Shown one piece after another: positions 23,473 through 35,468 of a stretch of DNA of 64,000 bases. The notes below the pieces were generated by a model. The model was not told the origin of the DNA, made no database searches, and saw only the letters and a list, made by a program, of their open reading frames with translations. How positions within the stretch are numbered: the stretch's first letter is position 1; the number at the start of each line of letters is the position of its first letter. The position numbers and the translations under genes were made by a program. This DNA is from Eriocheir sinensis (lineage: Eukaryota > Arthropoda > Malacostraca > Decapoda > Varunidae), in the NCBI RefSeq assembly GCF_024679095.1, contig NW_026112144.1:146189-210188 (forward strand), written 5' to 3'.

Positions 23473-23780
23473 TAACGTTAAGTTCTTTCGAATACTGGTG
23501 TCCTTGTCCGCTTTTATCGCCCGGTTAGTGGTAGCAGTAATGGTAGTTCTTTCCTCTTTCCTACATAAATTCCATGCAGTTTTTCCATGCTGCATGGTTC
23601 TTTTTCCTTTCCTGCCAGCTTTGGCTGGAGGGATGGGGGGGTGGGGAGGAGCCTTCGCCTTTGCTGTCCTTCATCTTCCACCTTTGATTAGATAGTTAGT
23701 GTAGCTTGTCACAAACAACCTCGTAAGGACCAGCAGGTCTGCTGTTGTTTGTTCTTCCTTTGTGTTCACTTTGTGTTCCT
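23473..23780 (+). other. 3' UTR and tail of CR1-1
   Basis: Noncoding; matches 41725-42026 base for base over most of its length. Ends with two or three TTTGTGTTC(C) units. Confidence 0.75.
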
Positions 23781-23787
23781 TTGTTCC

Positions 23788-24386
23788 CTCTACACGATTT
23801 GAGAACGACTGTCCATATCGGGTATCAAAATTATAGCCTGACACCTTTATTCACCCCAGACATGAGTCAATATTTTTACCCCTTGATTGAGTCCAGCCTC
23901 ACCCCCGATGCCATAATCATTCATGTTCCATTTCAGACGGCGGACGTGTTTGAGGCACACGAAATTGTCCCGTTCCCTTTTTCAGCTAAGGACACTGTGT
24001 TAGCCCTGGACACGTCCCCGTCCCATGTTCTAATCGCGAAGGATTTCGCTCTGTATTCAACGGGTAGCTACTCACTCTTGCAATATTGCAAGGAGACGGT
24101 CTTCGGGCGATCCTATTGCTCTGCGTCTCTCTTTGCGTTCCTACCAGTTCGGGGAGGGGTATGCGAGATCGCCCTCACCCGCGTGAACGCGTCTGACGCT
24201 CTTTCCCTGTGCCCTTACAAGCAGCTACCACCAACACCTGTTTTCCATAAGAACTTTCAGGGTTTGCATTATTTTTATTTCCCTCAATCCTTCTATGTAT
24301 CAGTCATCTGCCCGGAGGGTACCACTTATCAACGGGTTACTGGTCACTATATTACAGCATGCAATGTTTTTTTCTGCTTTATATGA
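23788..24386 (+). pseudogene. Envelope, middle part after the LINE
   Basis: The frame resumes the env ectodomain after the insertion, with several Cys residues (YCKETVFGRSYC, CEIAL, CPYKQLP, VICPEG) and ends near a GHYITACN motif. There is no transmembrane segment or cytoplasmic tail, so the gene is truncated at its 3' side at about 24370 by unrelated sequence. The missing type of C-terminus is similar to that at 1351-2030 on the other strand. Confidence 0.65.
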
Positions 24387-25264
24387 TATACATAATCACA
24401 TAGGTATGATATTTTTTGACAAAATGTAATGGCAGTTGATATTCTTGACTAATGACTCATAAACCTTGTGAAAATTAATGCTTTTTTGAGGGGGGTGGGG
24501 TGGACAGAGAGTGGTTTGTTTGGTTGGCCAGTTCAAGGAGTTTCATATTAAATGATTTTATTACATCCAACTTTAATGTGTGCTAAAAACATATTTTATT
24601 ACATCCAACTTTAATGTGTGCTTTCCTGCAATAAATGCTACATGTTTACTGATGTAGCCTATGAAATACATATCACTCTCTGCCCTGTAATTTGGTGTGT
24701 CACATACTGCAGCATAACTTTCCTGCCATTTTCTTACACTATGAGTTGTCTTATTTTGTCTCATTTGCTTTTATCATATGTGCCTCTGCTGCATAGGTGT
24801 GCCTACTGAGCTTAATATCTTCATGACCCTGACACCAAGGTCAGAGCTTGTGAGATCATACCGTGTCCTACATCCCATTTTCACCTCCCGGCTCGGCTGT
24901 CTCCCAGGACCACCAAGTTATTGCATTCCATTTAAGACAACTCATGTGTTACCTTCTTGATGTCCTCCATCATGTATTTCAGCATGTTTTATGATGCCTT
25001 ACTCTTATATTGATGTGCCTTGCAACATTTTTATACAGTTTTCATTGTATATAACGCACCGTTGTTGGTCTTGCCTGTTATAAATCGGGTCATGTTCAGT
25101 TAACAGGCTTTGAGTGTCTCCCATTGTTTATTTCAGTTGTAATGCTTAGAAGCTTTTGTTCTCTGCCCTGTCAAGCAGTATGCAAAGCTTGCCATTATTT
25201 GGCACTTGTACAGTTAGTATGATATTTTTACTCAGCTAAGAGCATGTTGCAAAAGGTAAAGGTA
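24387..25264. other. No recognisable gene; short tandem duplication
   Basis: A 38-bp direct duplication (TTTTATTACATCCAACTTTA, starting 24555 and 24593) is the only structure. The 3' LTR expected for the Gypsy element is absent here. Confidence 0.6.
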
Positions 25265-25400
25265 CGGTTGGGGGCATACGCAGTAGCAGCGCGTGGCCTC
25301 GGTGCTCATCTCCGTAACATTGGCCCTTGAGCCTGTGGTGTTAGGGAACCCATTACCCTGGTACACAGGACCAGTGTGACATCCGGGTTACCACAGTTGC
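25265..25400 (+). repeat. Dispersed repeat, copy 2
   Basis: Matches 3672-3745 in its second half (GGCCCTTGAGCCTG, then GAACCCATTACCCTGG and ACACAGG). The first half, with a GGGGGCATACGCAG segment, is longer here. Possibly a SINE; no convincing A/B box pair was found. Confidence 0.4.
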
Positions 25401-25477
25401 AAAGGCATTATAGTAATTTAGCATGCATAGAATGTTGTATGCTTTGCTTGTATTTAAAGCACTGGATATGTTTGCTG

Positions 25478-26399
<922 letters not shown>

Positions 26400-26850
26400 T
26401 TGCCTTGCCTTACATATCCTCAAACATTTCGGGGCTGGCACACCCACGTTTGGTAGAGCCTGGGGGTGGAATGACAAGGCTTCTGCACCAAGAATGTGAA
26501 GATAACTTATGAAAACCCGACTTGCCTCCTTTGTGGCCTTTGTACATTGTTGTAAAATAATAATGAATGAAGTGTGTGAGACAGTCAAATTAGGAACGCA
26601 GAGAGGAGGTGCCCGTGTTCTCAAACATCTGGTAAGGTTTTGTAGGGGTTGTGTAAGTATTTCCATGGGTAATTTAATGACCATAGTGAAAGTCTGACAA
26701 GGCTTCTGCACCATGAATGTGAAATAACTCACATGACAACCCGAATCATACCCTTTATGACCTTTAGGAACTGTTGTAAGGGAATGCGAATAAGTGTCGG
26801 AGAAAACGGGTAGTGTTCGTATTTCCATGGGGAGCTTGAAACCATCGTCG
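26400..26850 (+). repeat. Degenerate tandem repeat, about 230-bp unit
   Basis: The segment TGACAAGGCTTCTGCACCA, then GAATGTGAA, then AACCCGA, CTTTG and TTGTAA occurs at 26471-26554 and again at 26695-26780. The CTCAAACAT block (26417 and 26620) and the TATTTCCATGGG block (26657 and 26819) recur with similar spacing. Confidence 0.6.
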
Positions 26851-26949
26851 GAGTAAGTTCATACAACATCAAATGAATTGACAGACGAATAATTGTGAAC
26901 TAATTTCTAAGAACAGGAATTGAATAAGATAATAATATATAAAGATGGA

Positions 26950-27508
<559 letters not shown>

Positions 27509-27541
<33 letters not shown>
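27509..27541. repeat. (CA)n microsatellite
   Basis: About 16 CA units, 55 bases upstream of LINE A. Confidence 0.95.
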
Positions 27542-27699
27542 ACGGAGAGAGATGCCCCATAAAGAATTTACGGTATGTAAAAACGAAACGAAAACACCGC
27601 CTCGGAGTCCCCGCCTGGGGGGGGGGGGGACATAAATTCCCCCAGGGAGGACTCCCCTTCTGGCTGTCGACTTGGGAGGTGTCCTGATAACTCCTCGAA

Positions 27700-29248
27700 C
27701 CTCCTCCTTATCAATTTCTGCAACATTCGCGGTCTTCGCTCTAATTTTCATTCTGTGGAACACCATCACCCTTAAACCCCACCTTCTCTTCCTCACCGAA
27801 ACACAGGTTCTGAGGCTACTGACAGCAACCTCTACTCTGTTCCCTCCTACTATCTCTATCCTAAATTTCAATCCAAAGCTGGATGTTGCGCCTACGTGCG
27901 CAACTACATCACTTGCTCTCGTGCCCACGATCTTGACTCTTCTGAATTTTCCACCATCTGGCTAAGACTTCATTGTCATCCTATTACTAAATACATATGT
28001 GCTGTTTATCTCTCACCTAACTCTACTAACTATGTAAAATTCATTGACTATTTGAACTCTAAAGTGGAGCACATCTTGACTCACTCTCCCTTTGCTGAAA
28101 TCTCCATCTTGGGAGATTTCAATGTTCACCACCAGCTTTGGCTTTCGTCCTCCTTCACTGACCAGCCTGGTGAGCAAGCCTACAACTTTGCTCTCCTCAA
28201 CGACCTAGAGCAGTTGGTTCAGCACCCTATTCGTATTCCCGACCGTCTTGGAGACCGGACCAACATTCTAGACCTCTTCCTTACCTCTAATCCTTCTGCT
28301 TACTCTGTCAAACTGTTCTCTACGTTGGGCTCCTCCGATCATAACCTTATTTTTGTATCCTGTCCTATCGCTCCTGTACATCCTCTGGACCCGCCGAAGA
28401 GGCGCTGCTTCTGGCATTTTGCTTCAGCTCGGAGGGACGACCTGAGGATGTACTTTTCCGATTTCCCGTGGAATGATTACTGCTTCCAGGATAGAGACCC
28501 CTCTGTGTGTACTCTGCGCATCACAGAGGTGATTGTCTCTGGAATGGAGGCATACATTCCACGTACTTTCTCTACCTCTCATGCTAAGAAGCCTTGGTTT
28601 AATCACGCTTGTTCTCGTGCTATTAAAGATAGTGAGGCAGCTCACAAAAGGTTCCAGAGCCTTCGAACTCCCACTAACTTTGACCTTTACATTCCAGCCC
28701 GGAATCGTGCCAAATCTATTCTCCGATTTACCAAAACTTCTTTTATAAATAGAAAATGTCAACACCTTGCTTTTTCTAATTCTTCCCGTGACTTCTGGCA
28801 TCTAGCCAAAAATATCTCCTCCAATTTCACTTCTTCCTCTTTCCCTCCTCTCAGTAACCCTGACGGCAGCACTGCCGTCTCATCTGTCTCTAAGGCTGAA
28901 CTCTTCGCTCAGACTTTCTGTAAGAACTCCACCCTGGACGATTCTGGGCATATTCCTCCTATTCATCCCCCCTCTGACTCCTTTATGCCCGTTATTAAGA
29001 TACGTCCAAATGATGTTTTCTATGCCCTCTCTGGCCTCAACTCTCAGAAGGCTTATGGACCTGATGGAGTGCCTCTTATTGTCCTTAAAAACTGTGCTTC
29101 TGTGCTGACACCCTGCCTGGTCAAACTCTTTCGTCTCTTTCTTTCTGCCTATCAACATCTATCTTTCCTTCCTGCTGGAAGTATGCCTTTGTACAGCCTG
29201 TGCCTAAGAAGGGTGACCGTTCCAATCCCTCAGACTACAGCCCTATAG
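27700..29248 (+). pseudogene. LINE A endonuclease and RT N-terminus
   Basis: Early codons (NFCNIRGLRSN, FLTET) lie in a frame that shifts before 27896. The main frame 27896-29248 then has [14 protein letters not shown] (Asp/Asn of the APE active site), [10 protein letters not shown] and SSDHNLI (Asp-His). A linker with [10 protein letters not shown] and [13 protein letters not shown] follows, then [15 protein letters not shown], the start of RT. The frame is lost near 29165. It would nick target DNA for target-primed reverse transcription. Confidence 0.85.
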
Positions 29249-30550
29249 CTTTACTTTCATGTCTATCTTTAGCTTTTGAATCAATCCTTAACCGGAAGAT
29301 TCAAAAGCAACTTTCCACTTCTAACCTTCTATCTGATCGCCAGTGTGGAATCCGCAAGGGGCGTTCTACTGGCGATCTTCTTTCTCTCTTAACTGACTCT
29401 TGGTCATCCTCTCTTAGCCGTTTCGGTGAAACTTTCTCTGTTGCGCTAGTCCTATCGAAAGCCTTCGATAGAGTCTGGCACCAGTCTTTGCTTTCTAAAC
29501 TGCCCTCTTTCGGATTCTATCCCTCTCTGTTCCTTTATCTCCAGTTTCCTTACCGGCCGTTCTATCTCTGCGGTGGTAGACGGTCACTGCTCTTCCCCTA
29601 AACCTATCAACAGTGGCGTTCCACAGGGCTCTGTCCTATCACCCACTCTCTTCCTGTTATTCATCAATGATCTTCTTTCCATAACAAACTGTCCTGTCCA
29701 CTTATACGCCGACGACTCCACTCTGCATTATTCAACTTCTTTCAATAGAAGACCATCACAACAGGAAGTACACGACTCCAGACAGGAGGCTGCAGAACGC
29801 TTAACCTCAGATCTTGCTATCATTTCCGATTGGGGCAGAAGGATCCTTGTGTCCTTCAATGCCTCAAAACCTCAATTTCTCCACCTATCAACTCGACACA
29901 ATCTTCCAAACACCTATCCCCTATTCTTCGACAACACCCAGCTGTCACCTTCTTCAACACTATACATCCTCGGTCTATCCTTAACTCAAAATCTCAACTG
30001 GAAACTTCATATCTCCTCTCTTGCTAAATCCGCTTCCTTGAGGTTGGGCGTTCTGTATCGTCTCCGCCACTTCTTCTCCCCCGCGCAGATGCTATCCATA
30101 TACAGGGGCCTTGTCCGCCCTCGTATGGAATATGCATCTCACGTGTGGGGGGGCTCCACTCACACAGCTCTTCAGGACAGAGTGGAGTCTAAGGCTCTTC
30201 GTCTCATCAGCTCTCCTCCTCCTACTGATAGCCTTCTACCTGTTAAATTCCGCCGCGATGTTGCCTCTCTTTCTATCTTCTATCGATATTTCCACGCTGA
30301 CTGGTCTTCTGAACTTGCTAACTGCATGCCTCCCCCCCCTCCCGCGGCCCCGCTGCACACGACTTTCTACTCAATGCTCATCCCTATACTGTCCAAACCC
30401 CTTATGCAAGAGTTAACCAGCATCTTCACTCTTTCATCCCTCACGCTGATAAACTCTGGAACAGTCTTCCTTCGTCTGTATTTCCTCCTGCCTACGACTT
30501 GAACTCTTTCAAGAGGAGGGTATCAGGACACCTCTCCTCCCGAAATTGAT
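29200..30550 (+). pseudogene. LINE A reverse transcriptase palm and thumb
   Basis: The frame 29200-29601 has [18 protein letters not shown] and SKAFDRVWHQSLL. The frame 29573-30502 continues with [15 protein letters not shown] at 29705-29716, LGLSLTQNLNWKLHI, and LVRPRMEYASHVWGGS. The catalytic Asp pair is intact. Small indels near 29545 and 30375 break the frame; the C-terminal KLWNNLPSSVF-type segment is shifted. Confidence 0.85.
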
Positions 30551-30727
30551 CTTTCTTTCGGCCACCTCTTTTAATTATTTTTTAGGAGCAGCGAGTAGCG
30601 GGCTTTTTTTATTATTGTTTTCTTTTTTGTGCCCTTGAGCTGCCTCCTTTGTTGTAAAAAAAAAGTTTGGTACACACACACTCACACAAAAAAGAAACGT
30701 ATATATAGTTTTGGTGACAATAGTGCA

Positions 30728-30736
30728 GGGGGGGGG

Positions 30737-30803
<67 letters not shown>

Positions 30804-30806
30804 GGG
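30728..30806. repeat. (G)n-(GA)n-(G)n tract
   Basis: A G run, about 27 GA units, then another G run. Arg-Glu and Ser-Leu frames are repeat translations. Confidence 0.95.
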
Positions 30807-31243
30807 TCAAAGGCTGGCCCGATGAATCATTGTGCAGAGAAAGATCCGCGAAAAAGATTTCAACACAAAGTCTGGGAGCGAGTAATATTGCTAGTCCATC
30901 TGCGTACGGCGGGAGAGGAAGAGGAAGGGAGACGAAGTGAAAGGTCGGAGGAGGAAAGGGAGCGGGAGAAGGAGGAAGACACACGTGAGGGAAATGTGCA
31001 ACCAACTTGATAAGGATGAAGGAGGAAGAGGAGAAAGAGGAGGAGGAAAAGAAAGAAGTGGAGGAGGAGGAGAAGAAGGAGGGAGATGAATATGAGAGAG
31101 GTAAGGAGCCGAAGCGATAAATAGGAATTAAAAAATCATAATATAAAAAGTAAATAAAATCAACATTAAAATCACAAACTTCCATCTCTCACAAAACTCT
31201 TCACAGGTCACGAGTTACATTTTCACAACTCAACGCCGCGCAG
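30807..31243. other. Purine-rich region, no gene
   Basis: 30905-31090 is strongly purine-rich on the + strand (GGAGGA and GAAGAA runs). Open frames on both strands reflect low complexity. Confidence 0.6.
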
Positions 31244-31352
31244 GCAGGGTTGGAAAAAATCATGATTTTTTTGAAAAATAAATCGATTTATTTGATTTAA
31301 ATAGTTTTTTTTTTTTATTCAAATCAATTTTTATTTTTTATTTAAATGATTT
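31244..31352. repeat. AT-rich repeat with CAGGGTTGG start (possible hAT-type edge)
   Basis: CAGGGTTGGAAAAAATCATG followed by alternating ATCGATTT/AAAT blocks. CAGGGTTG starts are common for hAT-family MITE ends, but no matching second terminal repeat or 8-bp target duplication was found. Confidence 0.3.
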
Positions 31353-31399
31353 TTTTTTGCATTACTCCTTGTTTGTTTACACTGATTATTTATATCAGT

Positions 31400-31990
31400 C
31401 TTATGAAGCCATTTTCTTTCTTTCCAAAATGTTGATTCCTGTGTCGATAAAAAACACGTCACAATAACTCGTTATCCTTTCTTCGTTCCGAAAATGTTGA
31501 TTCCTGTGTCGATAAAAACACGTCATAATAACTCGTTATATTTTCTTTGCTCCCAAAATGTTGATTCCTGTGTCGAAAAAAACACGTCACAATAACTCGT
31601 TATATTTTCTTTGTTTCCAAAATGTTGATTCCTTTGTCGATAAAACATGTCATAATAAATCGTTATCCTTTCTCTGTTTCCAAAATGTTGATTCCTTTGT
31701 CGATAAAACTAAACTAACTCAAAAACATATTTTCCTTTCTTTGTTTCCAAACGTCGATTCCTTTGTCGATAAAAACACGTCGCAATAACTCGTTATCCTT
31801 TCTTTGTTCCCAAAATTCTGATTCCTTTGTCGATAAAACTAAACCAACTCAAAAACATATTTTCCTTTCCTTGTTTCCAAAACGTCGATTCCTTTGTCGA
31901 TAAAAACACGTCGCAATAACTCGTTATCCTTTCTTCGTTCTCAAAAAGTCGATTCTTTTGTTAGTAAAACTACGACATCGCAACAACTCA
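31400..31990 (+). repeat. Minisatellite, about 60-65 bp unit
   Basis: Around nine degenerate units containing AAAATGTTGATTCC(T/TG)TGTCGATAAAA, then ACACGTC, CAATAACTCGTTAT and TTTCTTTGTT. Unit variants that end CTAAACTAACTCAAAAACAT alternate with the ACACGTC form near 31700 and 31840. Confidence 0.88.
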
Positions 31991-32007
31991 TTTTCCTTCC
32001 TTTAATG

Positions 32008-32143
32008 GTCAATATCCCACCCCGACATTTACGTCAGGGTCAGCATCCCACCCCGACAGTTAAGTCAGGGTCAGCATCCCACCCCAACATTCAAGCTGGG
32101 GTCAGCAGCCCACCCCGACAATTAAGTCAGGGTCAGCATCCCA
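32008..32143 (+). repeat. Minisatellite, about 33-bp unit
   Basis: Four units of CCCACCCCGACA then TTAAGTCAGGGTCAGCATC, with minor variants. It follows the 60-65 bp array almost directly. Confidence 0.9.
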
Positions 32144-32673
32144 TTGTGAGCCGAAAATGTGGATGATGACTTTTTCCTTTTTAAGATGTTGTGTTTCGAA
32201 ATGGTGGAGGGGAAGAATGAGGAAGAGGAGGAGGTAAAAGAGGAAGAAGGGGTGTAACATGAAGAATTGGAGGTGACACAGGAGAAGAAAAATGTTTAGT
32301 AGGTAAAAAAATATGAAAAAAACACAAAAAAAAAAATAGCAAAAGAAAAATGTGAAAATAATTGAAAATGAAAAGAAAAAATAAGATAACAGGAAAATAA
32401 AAGAAAGAATTGAAAGATAAAATCCGTAGAAAATAGGACCAAAAAAAAGCAATTGAAAGAAAGGGCTTTAATAAAAAAAAATCAAAATCATTAGAGAAAA
32501 AAGTTGACGCCATAAAATGTTACAAAGAAAAGTCCGGAAAGTGGAAAAAAAAGATTAAATGAAAAAAAACATTCGATTCTCGCATTCCAGTTCAGGCAGT
32601 TAGTGTTTCTTCTCCGCCTCGCCCAGTCCAAACACTCATTTTACCTCGTTTTCTAAATTTTCTTATCCATTAA

Positions 32674-32675
<2 letters not shown>
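32144..32675. other. A-rich region, no gene
   Basis: Mostly A-rich, purine-biased sequence (32200-32570); a short GC-richer stretch at 32575-32640. Phe-rich minus-strand frames reflect composition. Confidence 0.6.

Positions 32676-32732
<57 letters not shown>
32676..32732. repeat. (CT)n microsatellite
   Basis: About 28 CT units. Confidence 0.97.
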
Positions 32733-32736
<4 letters not shown>

Positions 32737-33020
32737 TTTCCTCCCTCCCACACACATAAACACGGCCGCCACTGTTGCAACTCACCTCCTCCCCTCCGCC
32801 GGAAGCCTGCAAAGGGAAAAAATAATATATTACGTCGTAAGTCAGAATATTAAAACAGAGCAACAAATACAGGAATACACGAATTACTGAATAATTAATA
32901 TATGAACGAATAACTGAATGAACCAAATGTGAATGGCAATGCAAAAAAAAATGCATGAGTAAAAAATGAATGACGTATAAAGAATAAAGTAATGAAATAA
33001 GATTACAACTATATACTATA
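32733..33020. other. No recognisable gene
   Basis: AT-rich, no domain-bearing frame. The ATACTATA just before 33021 is the flank of LINE C. Confidence 0.6.
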
Positions 33021-33092
33021 AGAACATAAAAACATTAGAACGTTGGAGTCTACAAGAGGCCGGTAGGGCTATACAAGGCAGCTCCTTTGACC
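33021..33092 (-). mobile_element. LINE C, 3' tail part (outermost layer of a nest)
   Basis: Matches 63187-63258: GGAGTCTACAAGAGGCCGGT, then GGCAGCTCCTTTGACC, with the (TTCTTATG)n tail seen here as AGAACATAA...AGAACG. On the minus strand it is the end of the 3' UTR. The rest of LINE C resumes at 35469 (GCTCCCGTGTATC), exactly where copy 63259 continues, so a SINE has split the element. Confidence 0.8.
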
Positions 33093-33164
33093 GGGTAGGC
33101 GGTGGCCGAACTGGTAGCGTACTGGGCCCACATTCGCCGCGTGATGGACGACGCGGGTTCGAAT
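33093..33164 (+). mobile_element. SINE-1, tRNA-like head (split)
   Basis: GGCGGTGGCCGAACTGG (A box at 33103-33114) and GCGGGTTCGAAT (B box at 33156-33164), spacing as in tRNA promoters. It is cut inside the B box by LINE A copy B. The body resumes at 35161. The split and the known body at 40630-40830 show it is a SINE and not a tRNA gene. Confidence 0.75.
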
Positions 33165-35129
33165 TAATTATGAACTTTACATTTCTGCCCGAAATCGTGC
33201 CAAATCTATTCTCCGACTAACCAAAAATTCTTTCATTAATAGAAAATGTCAAAACCTTGCTTTCTCTAACTCTTCCCGTGACTTCTGGCATCTAGCCAAA
33301 AACATCTCCTCCAACTTCACTTCTTCATCTTTCCCTCCACTTGCCTGACGGCAACACTGCCGTCTCATCTATCTCTAAGGCTGAACTCTTCTCTCAAACT
33401 TTTTCTAAAAACTCCACTCTGGACGATTCTGGGCATATTCCTCCTACTCATCCCCCCTCTGACTCCTTTATGCCTGTTATAAAGATTCTTCAAAATGATG
33501 TTTTCTATGCCCTCTCTGGCCTCAATCCTCAGAAGGCTTATGGACCTGATGGAGTGCCTCCTATTGTCCTTAAAAACTGTGCCTCCGTGCTGTCACCCTG
33601 CCTGGTCAAACTCTTTCGCCTCTGCCTGTCAACATCTACCTTTCCTTCTTGCTGGAAGTATGCCTTCACACAGCCTGTACCTAAGAAGGGTGACCGCTCC
33701 AATCCCTCAAACTACCGTCCTATTGCTTTACTTTCTTGTCTATCTAAAGCTTTTGAATCAATCCTTAACCGTAAGATTCAAAAGCACCTTTCCACTTCTG
33801 ACCTTCTATCTGATCGCCAGTATGGGTTCCGCAAGGCGTTCTACTGGTGATCTCCTAGCCTTCTTAACTGACTCTTGGTCATCCTCTCTTAGCCGTTTCG
33901 GTGAAACTTTTGCTATTGCGCTGGACATATCAAAAGCTTTTGATAGGGTCTGGCACAAATCTTTGCTTTCTAAACTACCCTCCTACGGTTTCTATCCTTC
34001 TCTCTGTACCTTTATCTCCAGTTTCCTTTCTGACCGTTCTATTTCTGCCGTGGTAGACGGTCACTGTTCTTCCCCTAAATCTATTAACAGTGGTGTCCCA
34101 CAGGGTTCTGTCCTATCTCCCACTCTTTTCTGTTGTTCATTGATGATCTTCTTTCCAAAACGAACTGTCCTATCCATTCCTACGCCGATGATTCCACTCT
34201 GCATTATTCAACTTCTTTTAATAGAAGACCCACCCTTCAGGAACTTAACGACTCAAGGCTGGAGGCTGCAGAACGCTTAGCCTCAGACCTTACTATTATT
34301 TCCGATTGGGGCAAGAAGAACCTGGTGTCCTTCAACGCCTCAAAAACACAGTTTCTCCACCTATCCACTCGACACAATCTTCCAAACAACTATCCCCTAT
34401 TCTTTGACAACACCCAGCTATCACCTTCCTCAACACTAAACATCCTCGGTCTATCCTTAACTCAAAATCTCAACTGGAAACTTCATATCTCATCTCTTAC
34501 TAAATCAGCTTCCTCGAGGCTGGGCGTTCTGTACCGTCTCCGCCAGTTCTTCTCCCCTGCACAGTTGCTGTCCATATACAGGGGCCTTGTCCGCCCTCGT
34601 ATGGAGTATGCATCTCATGTGTGGGGGGGCTCCACTCACACAGCTCTTCTGGACAGAGTGGAGGCAAAGGCTCTTCGTCTCATCAGCTCTCCTCCTCATT
34701 CTGATAGTCTTCTACCTCTTAAATTCCGCCGCAATGTTGCCTCTCTTTCTATCTTCTATCGATATTTCCACGCTGACTGCTCTTCTGAACTTGCTAACTG
34801 CATGCCTCCCCCCCTCCCGCGGCCCCGCTGCACTCGACTTTCTACTCATGCTCATCCCTATACTGTCCAAACCCCTTATGCAAGAGTTAACCAGCATCTT
34901 CACTCTTTCATCCCTCACGCTGGTAAACTCTGGAACAATCTTCCTTCATCTGTATTTCCTCCTGCCTACGACTTGAACTCTTTCAAGAGGAGGGTATCAG
35001 GACACCTCTCCTCCCGAAACAGACTTATCTTTCGGCCACCTCTTTGGATTCTTTTTAGGAGCAGCGAGTAGCGGGCTTTTTTTTTTTATTAATGTTTACT
35101 TTTTTGTGCCCTTGAGCTGTCTCCTTTGC

Positions 35130-35160
<31 letters not shown>
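33165..35160 (+). mobile_element. LINE A copy B (5'-truncated), inserted in SINE-1
   Basis: Begins in the linker between endonuclease and RT (equivalent to about 28672 in LINE A) and runs to a poly(A) of about 28 bases (35133-35160). SINE sequence lies on both sides. Nucleotide similarity to LINE A is high throughout. No clear target duplication is visible. Confidence 0.88.
33341..35071 (+). pseudogene. LINE A copy B reverse transcriptase
   Basis: The frame 33341-33850 has [46 protein letters not shown] and SDRQYGFRK. A deletion of a few bases near 33832 shifts the frame into one that carries the SKAFDRVWHKSLL and [11 protein letters not shown] motifs. A second shift near 34130 leads into 34133-35071 with YADD at 34181-34192, LGLSLTQNLNWKLHI, LVRPRMEYASHVWGGS and an intact C-terminus with KLWNNLPSSVFPP. 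Two small indels separate it from an open RT. Confidence 0.85.
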
Positions 35161-35164
<4 letters not shown>

Positions 35165-35468
35165 CACGCTACCACTCGGATTTTTCAGTCACCGCCGAGT
35201 GGCTTAAAACTACCCACATTCTGTCCTGAAGACCACCCATCAACCCGGACTCTAGAGGAAGCCGTCCAAGCGAATCAAGAACGAGTTCCGGGGGGCAGCA
35301 TGAGCCAATGCAAGATGGCGCCACTATAAACACTCGCCTGCGCCAGAACAGGCTGGGCCGACCATCAGGCCCCACCTGGAAGAAGCCTTGGGCCTACCAT
35401 CAGGCCCCACCAGGAAGATGCCTACCGGCGCAACAGGCAACGACGTAAAAAAAAAAAAAAAAAAAAAA
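35161..35468 (+). mobile_element. SINE-1 body and poly(A)
   Basis: Contains GGATTTTTCAGTCACCGCCG, AACCCGGACTCTAGA, CAAGATGGCGCCACTATAAA and CACTCGCCTGCGCCAGAAC, ending ACGACGTAAAA with an A tail at 35448-35468. The same body occurs after a different head at 40637-40833. Two or three GACCATCAGG(C/A)CCCACC repeats lie near the end. Confidence 0.85.

Larger units (their letters stand above)
21175..23780 (+). mobile_element. CR1-like LINE inserted in env (CR1-1)
   Basis: A LINE 5'-truncated inside the endonuclease, whose 3' UTR ends in a repeated TTTGTGTTC(C) tail. TTGTTCC occurs at both borders (21168-21174 and 23781-23787), consistent with a 7-bp target duplication or with microhomology. The ORF is intact, so this insertion is probably recent relative to the host Gypsy element. 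A near-identical, shorter copy is at 40834-42026. Confidence 0.85.
13820..24386 (+). mobile_element. Gypsy-type LTR retrotransposon with env, decayed
   Basis: The order is 5' LTR, PBS, leader repeats, remnant gag with a zinc knuckle, protease, RT, RNase H, integrase with a GPY-like C-terminus, and an envelope gene. This is the Ty3/Gypsy order with an errantivirus-like env. Damage includes loss of gag matrix/capsid, frameshifts in pol, two in-frame stops in integrase, a 2.6-kb CR1-like LINE inside env (21175-23780), and loss of the env end and 3' LTR. It cannot be autonomous. Without the LINE the remnant is about 8 kb. Confidence 0.88.
27597..30664 (+). mobile_element. Jockey-like LINE A, nearly full length
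   Basis: The 5' end is set by comparison with copy F (57017): both start at a CCGC(C/A)TGGGG run. The 3' UTR ends TTGTAAAAAAAA (poly(A) 30656-30664). The order is endonuclease, RT, thumb, 3' UTR. Frameshifts near 27770-27900, 29165-29200 and 29545-29575 and others near the end break the frame. There is no separate gag-like ORF1, so either this family lacks one or the 5' end is truncated. Copies: B at 33165-35160 and F at 57017-59025. Confidence 0.85.

Noticed and set aside
23498..23695. 65-codon frame after the CR1 ORF (and its twin at 41750-41947)
   Set aside because: Lies in the CR1 3' UTR; conservation between the two copies reflects recent common origin of the LINE, not coding constraint.
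13820..24386. A recent, functional endogenous virus
   Set aside because: Capsid loss, altered RT active site, frameshifts, stops, a LINE in env and a missing 3' LTR show it is an old inactive copy.
33093..33164. tRNA gene
   Set aside because: A and B boxes are present, but the sequence is split in the B box by a LINE and its continuation is a SINE body with poly(A).
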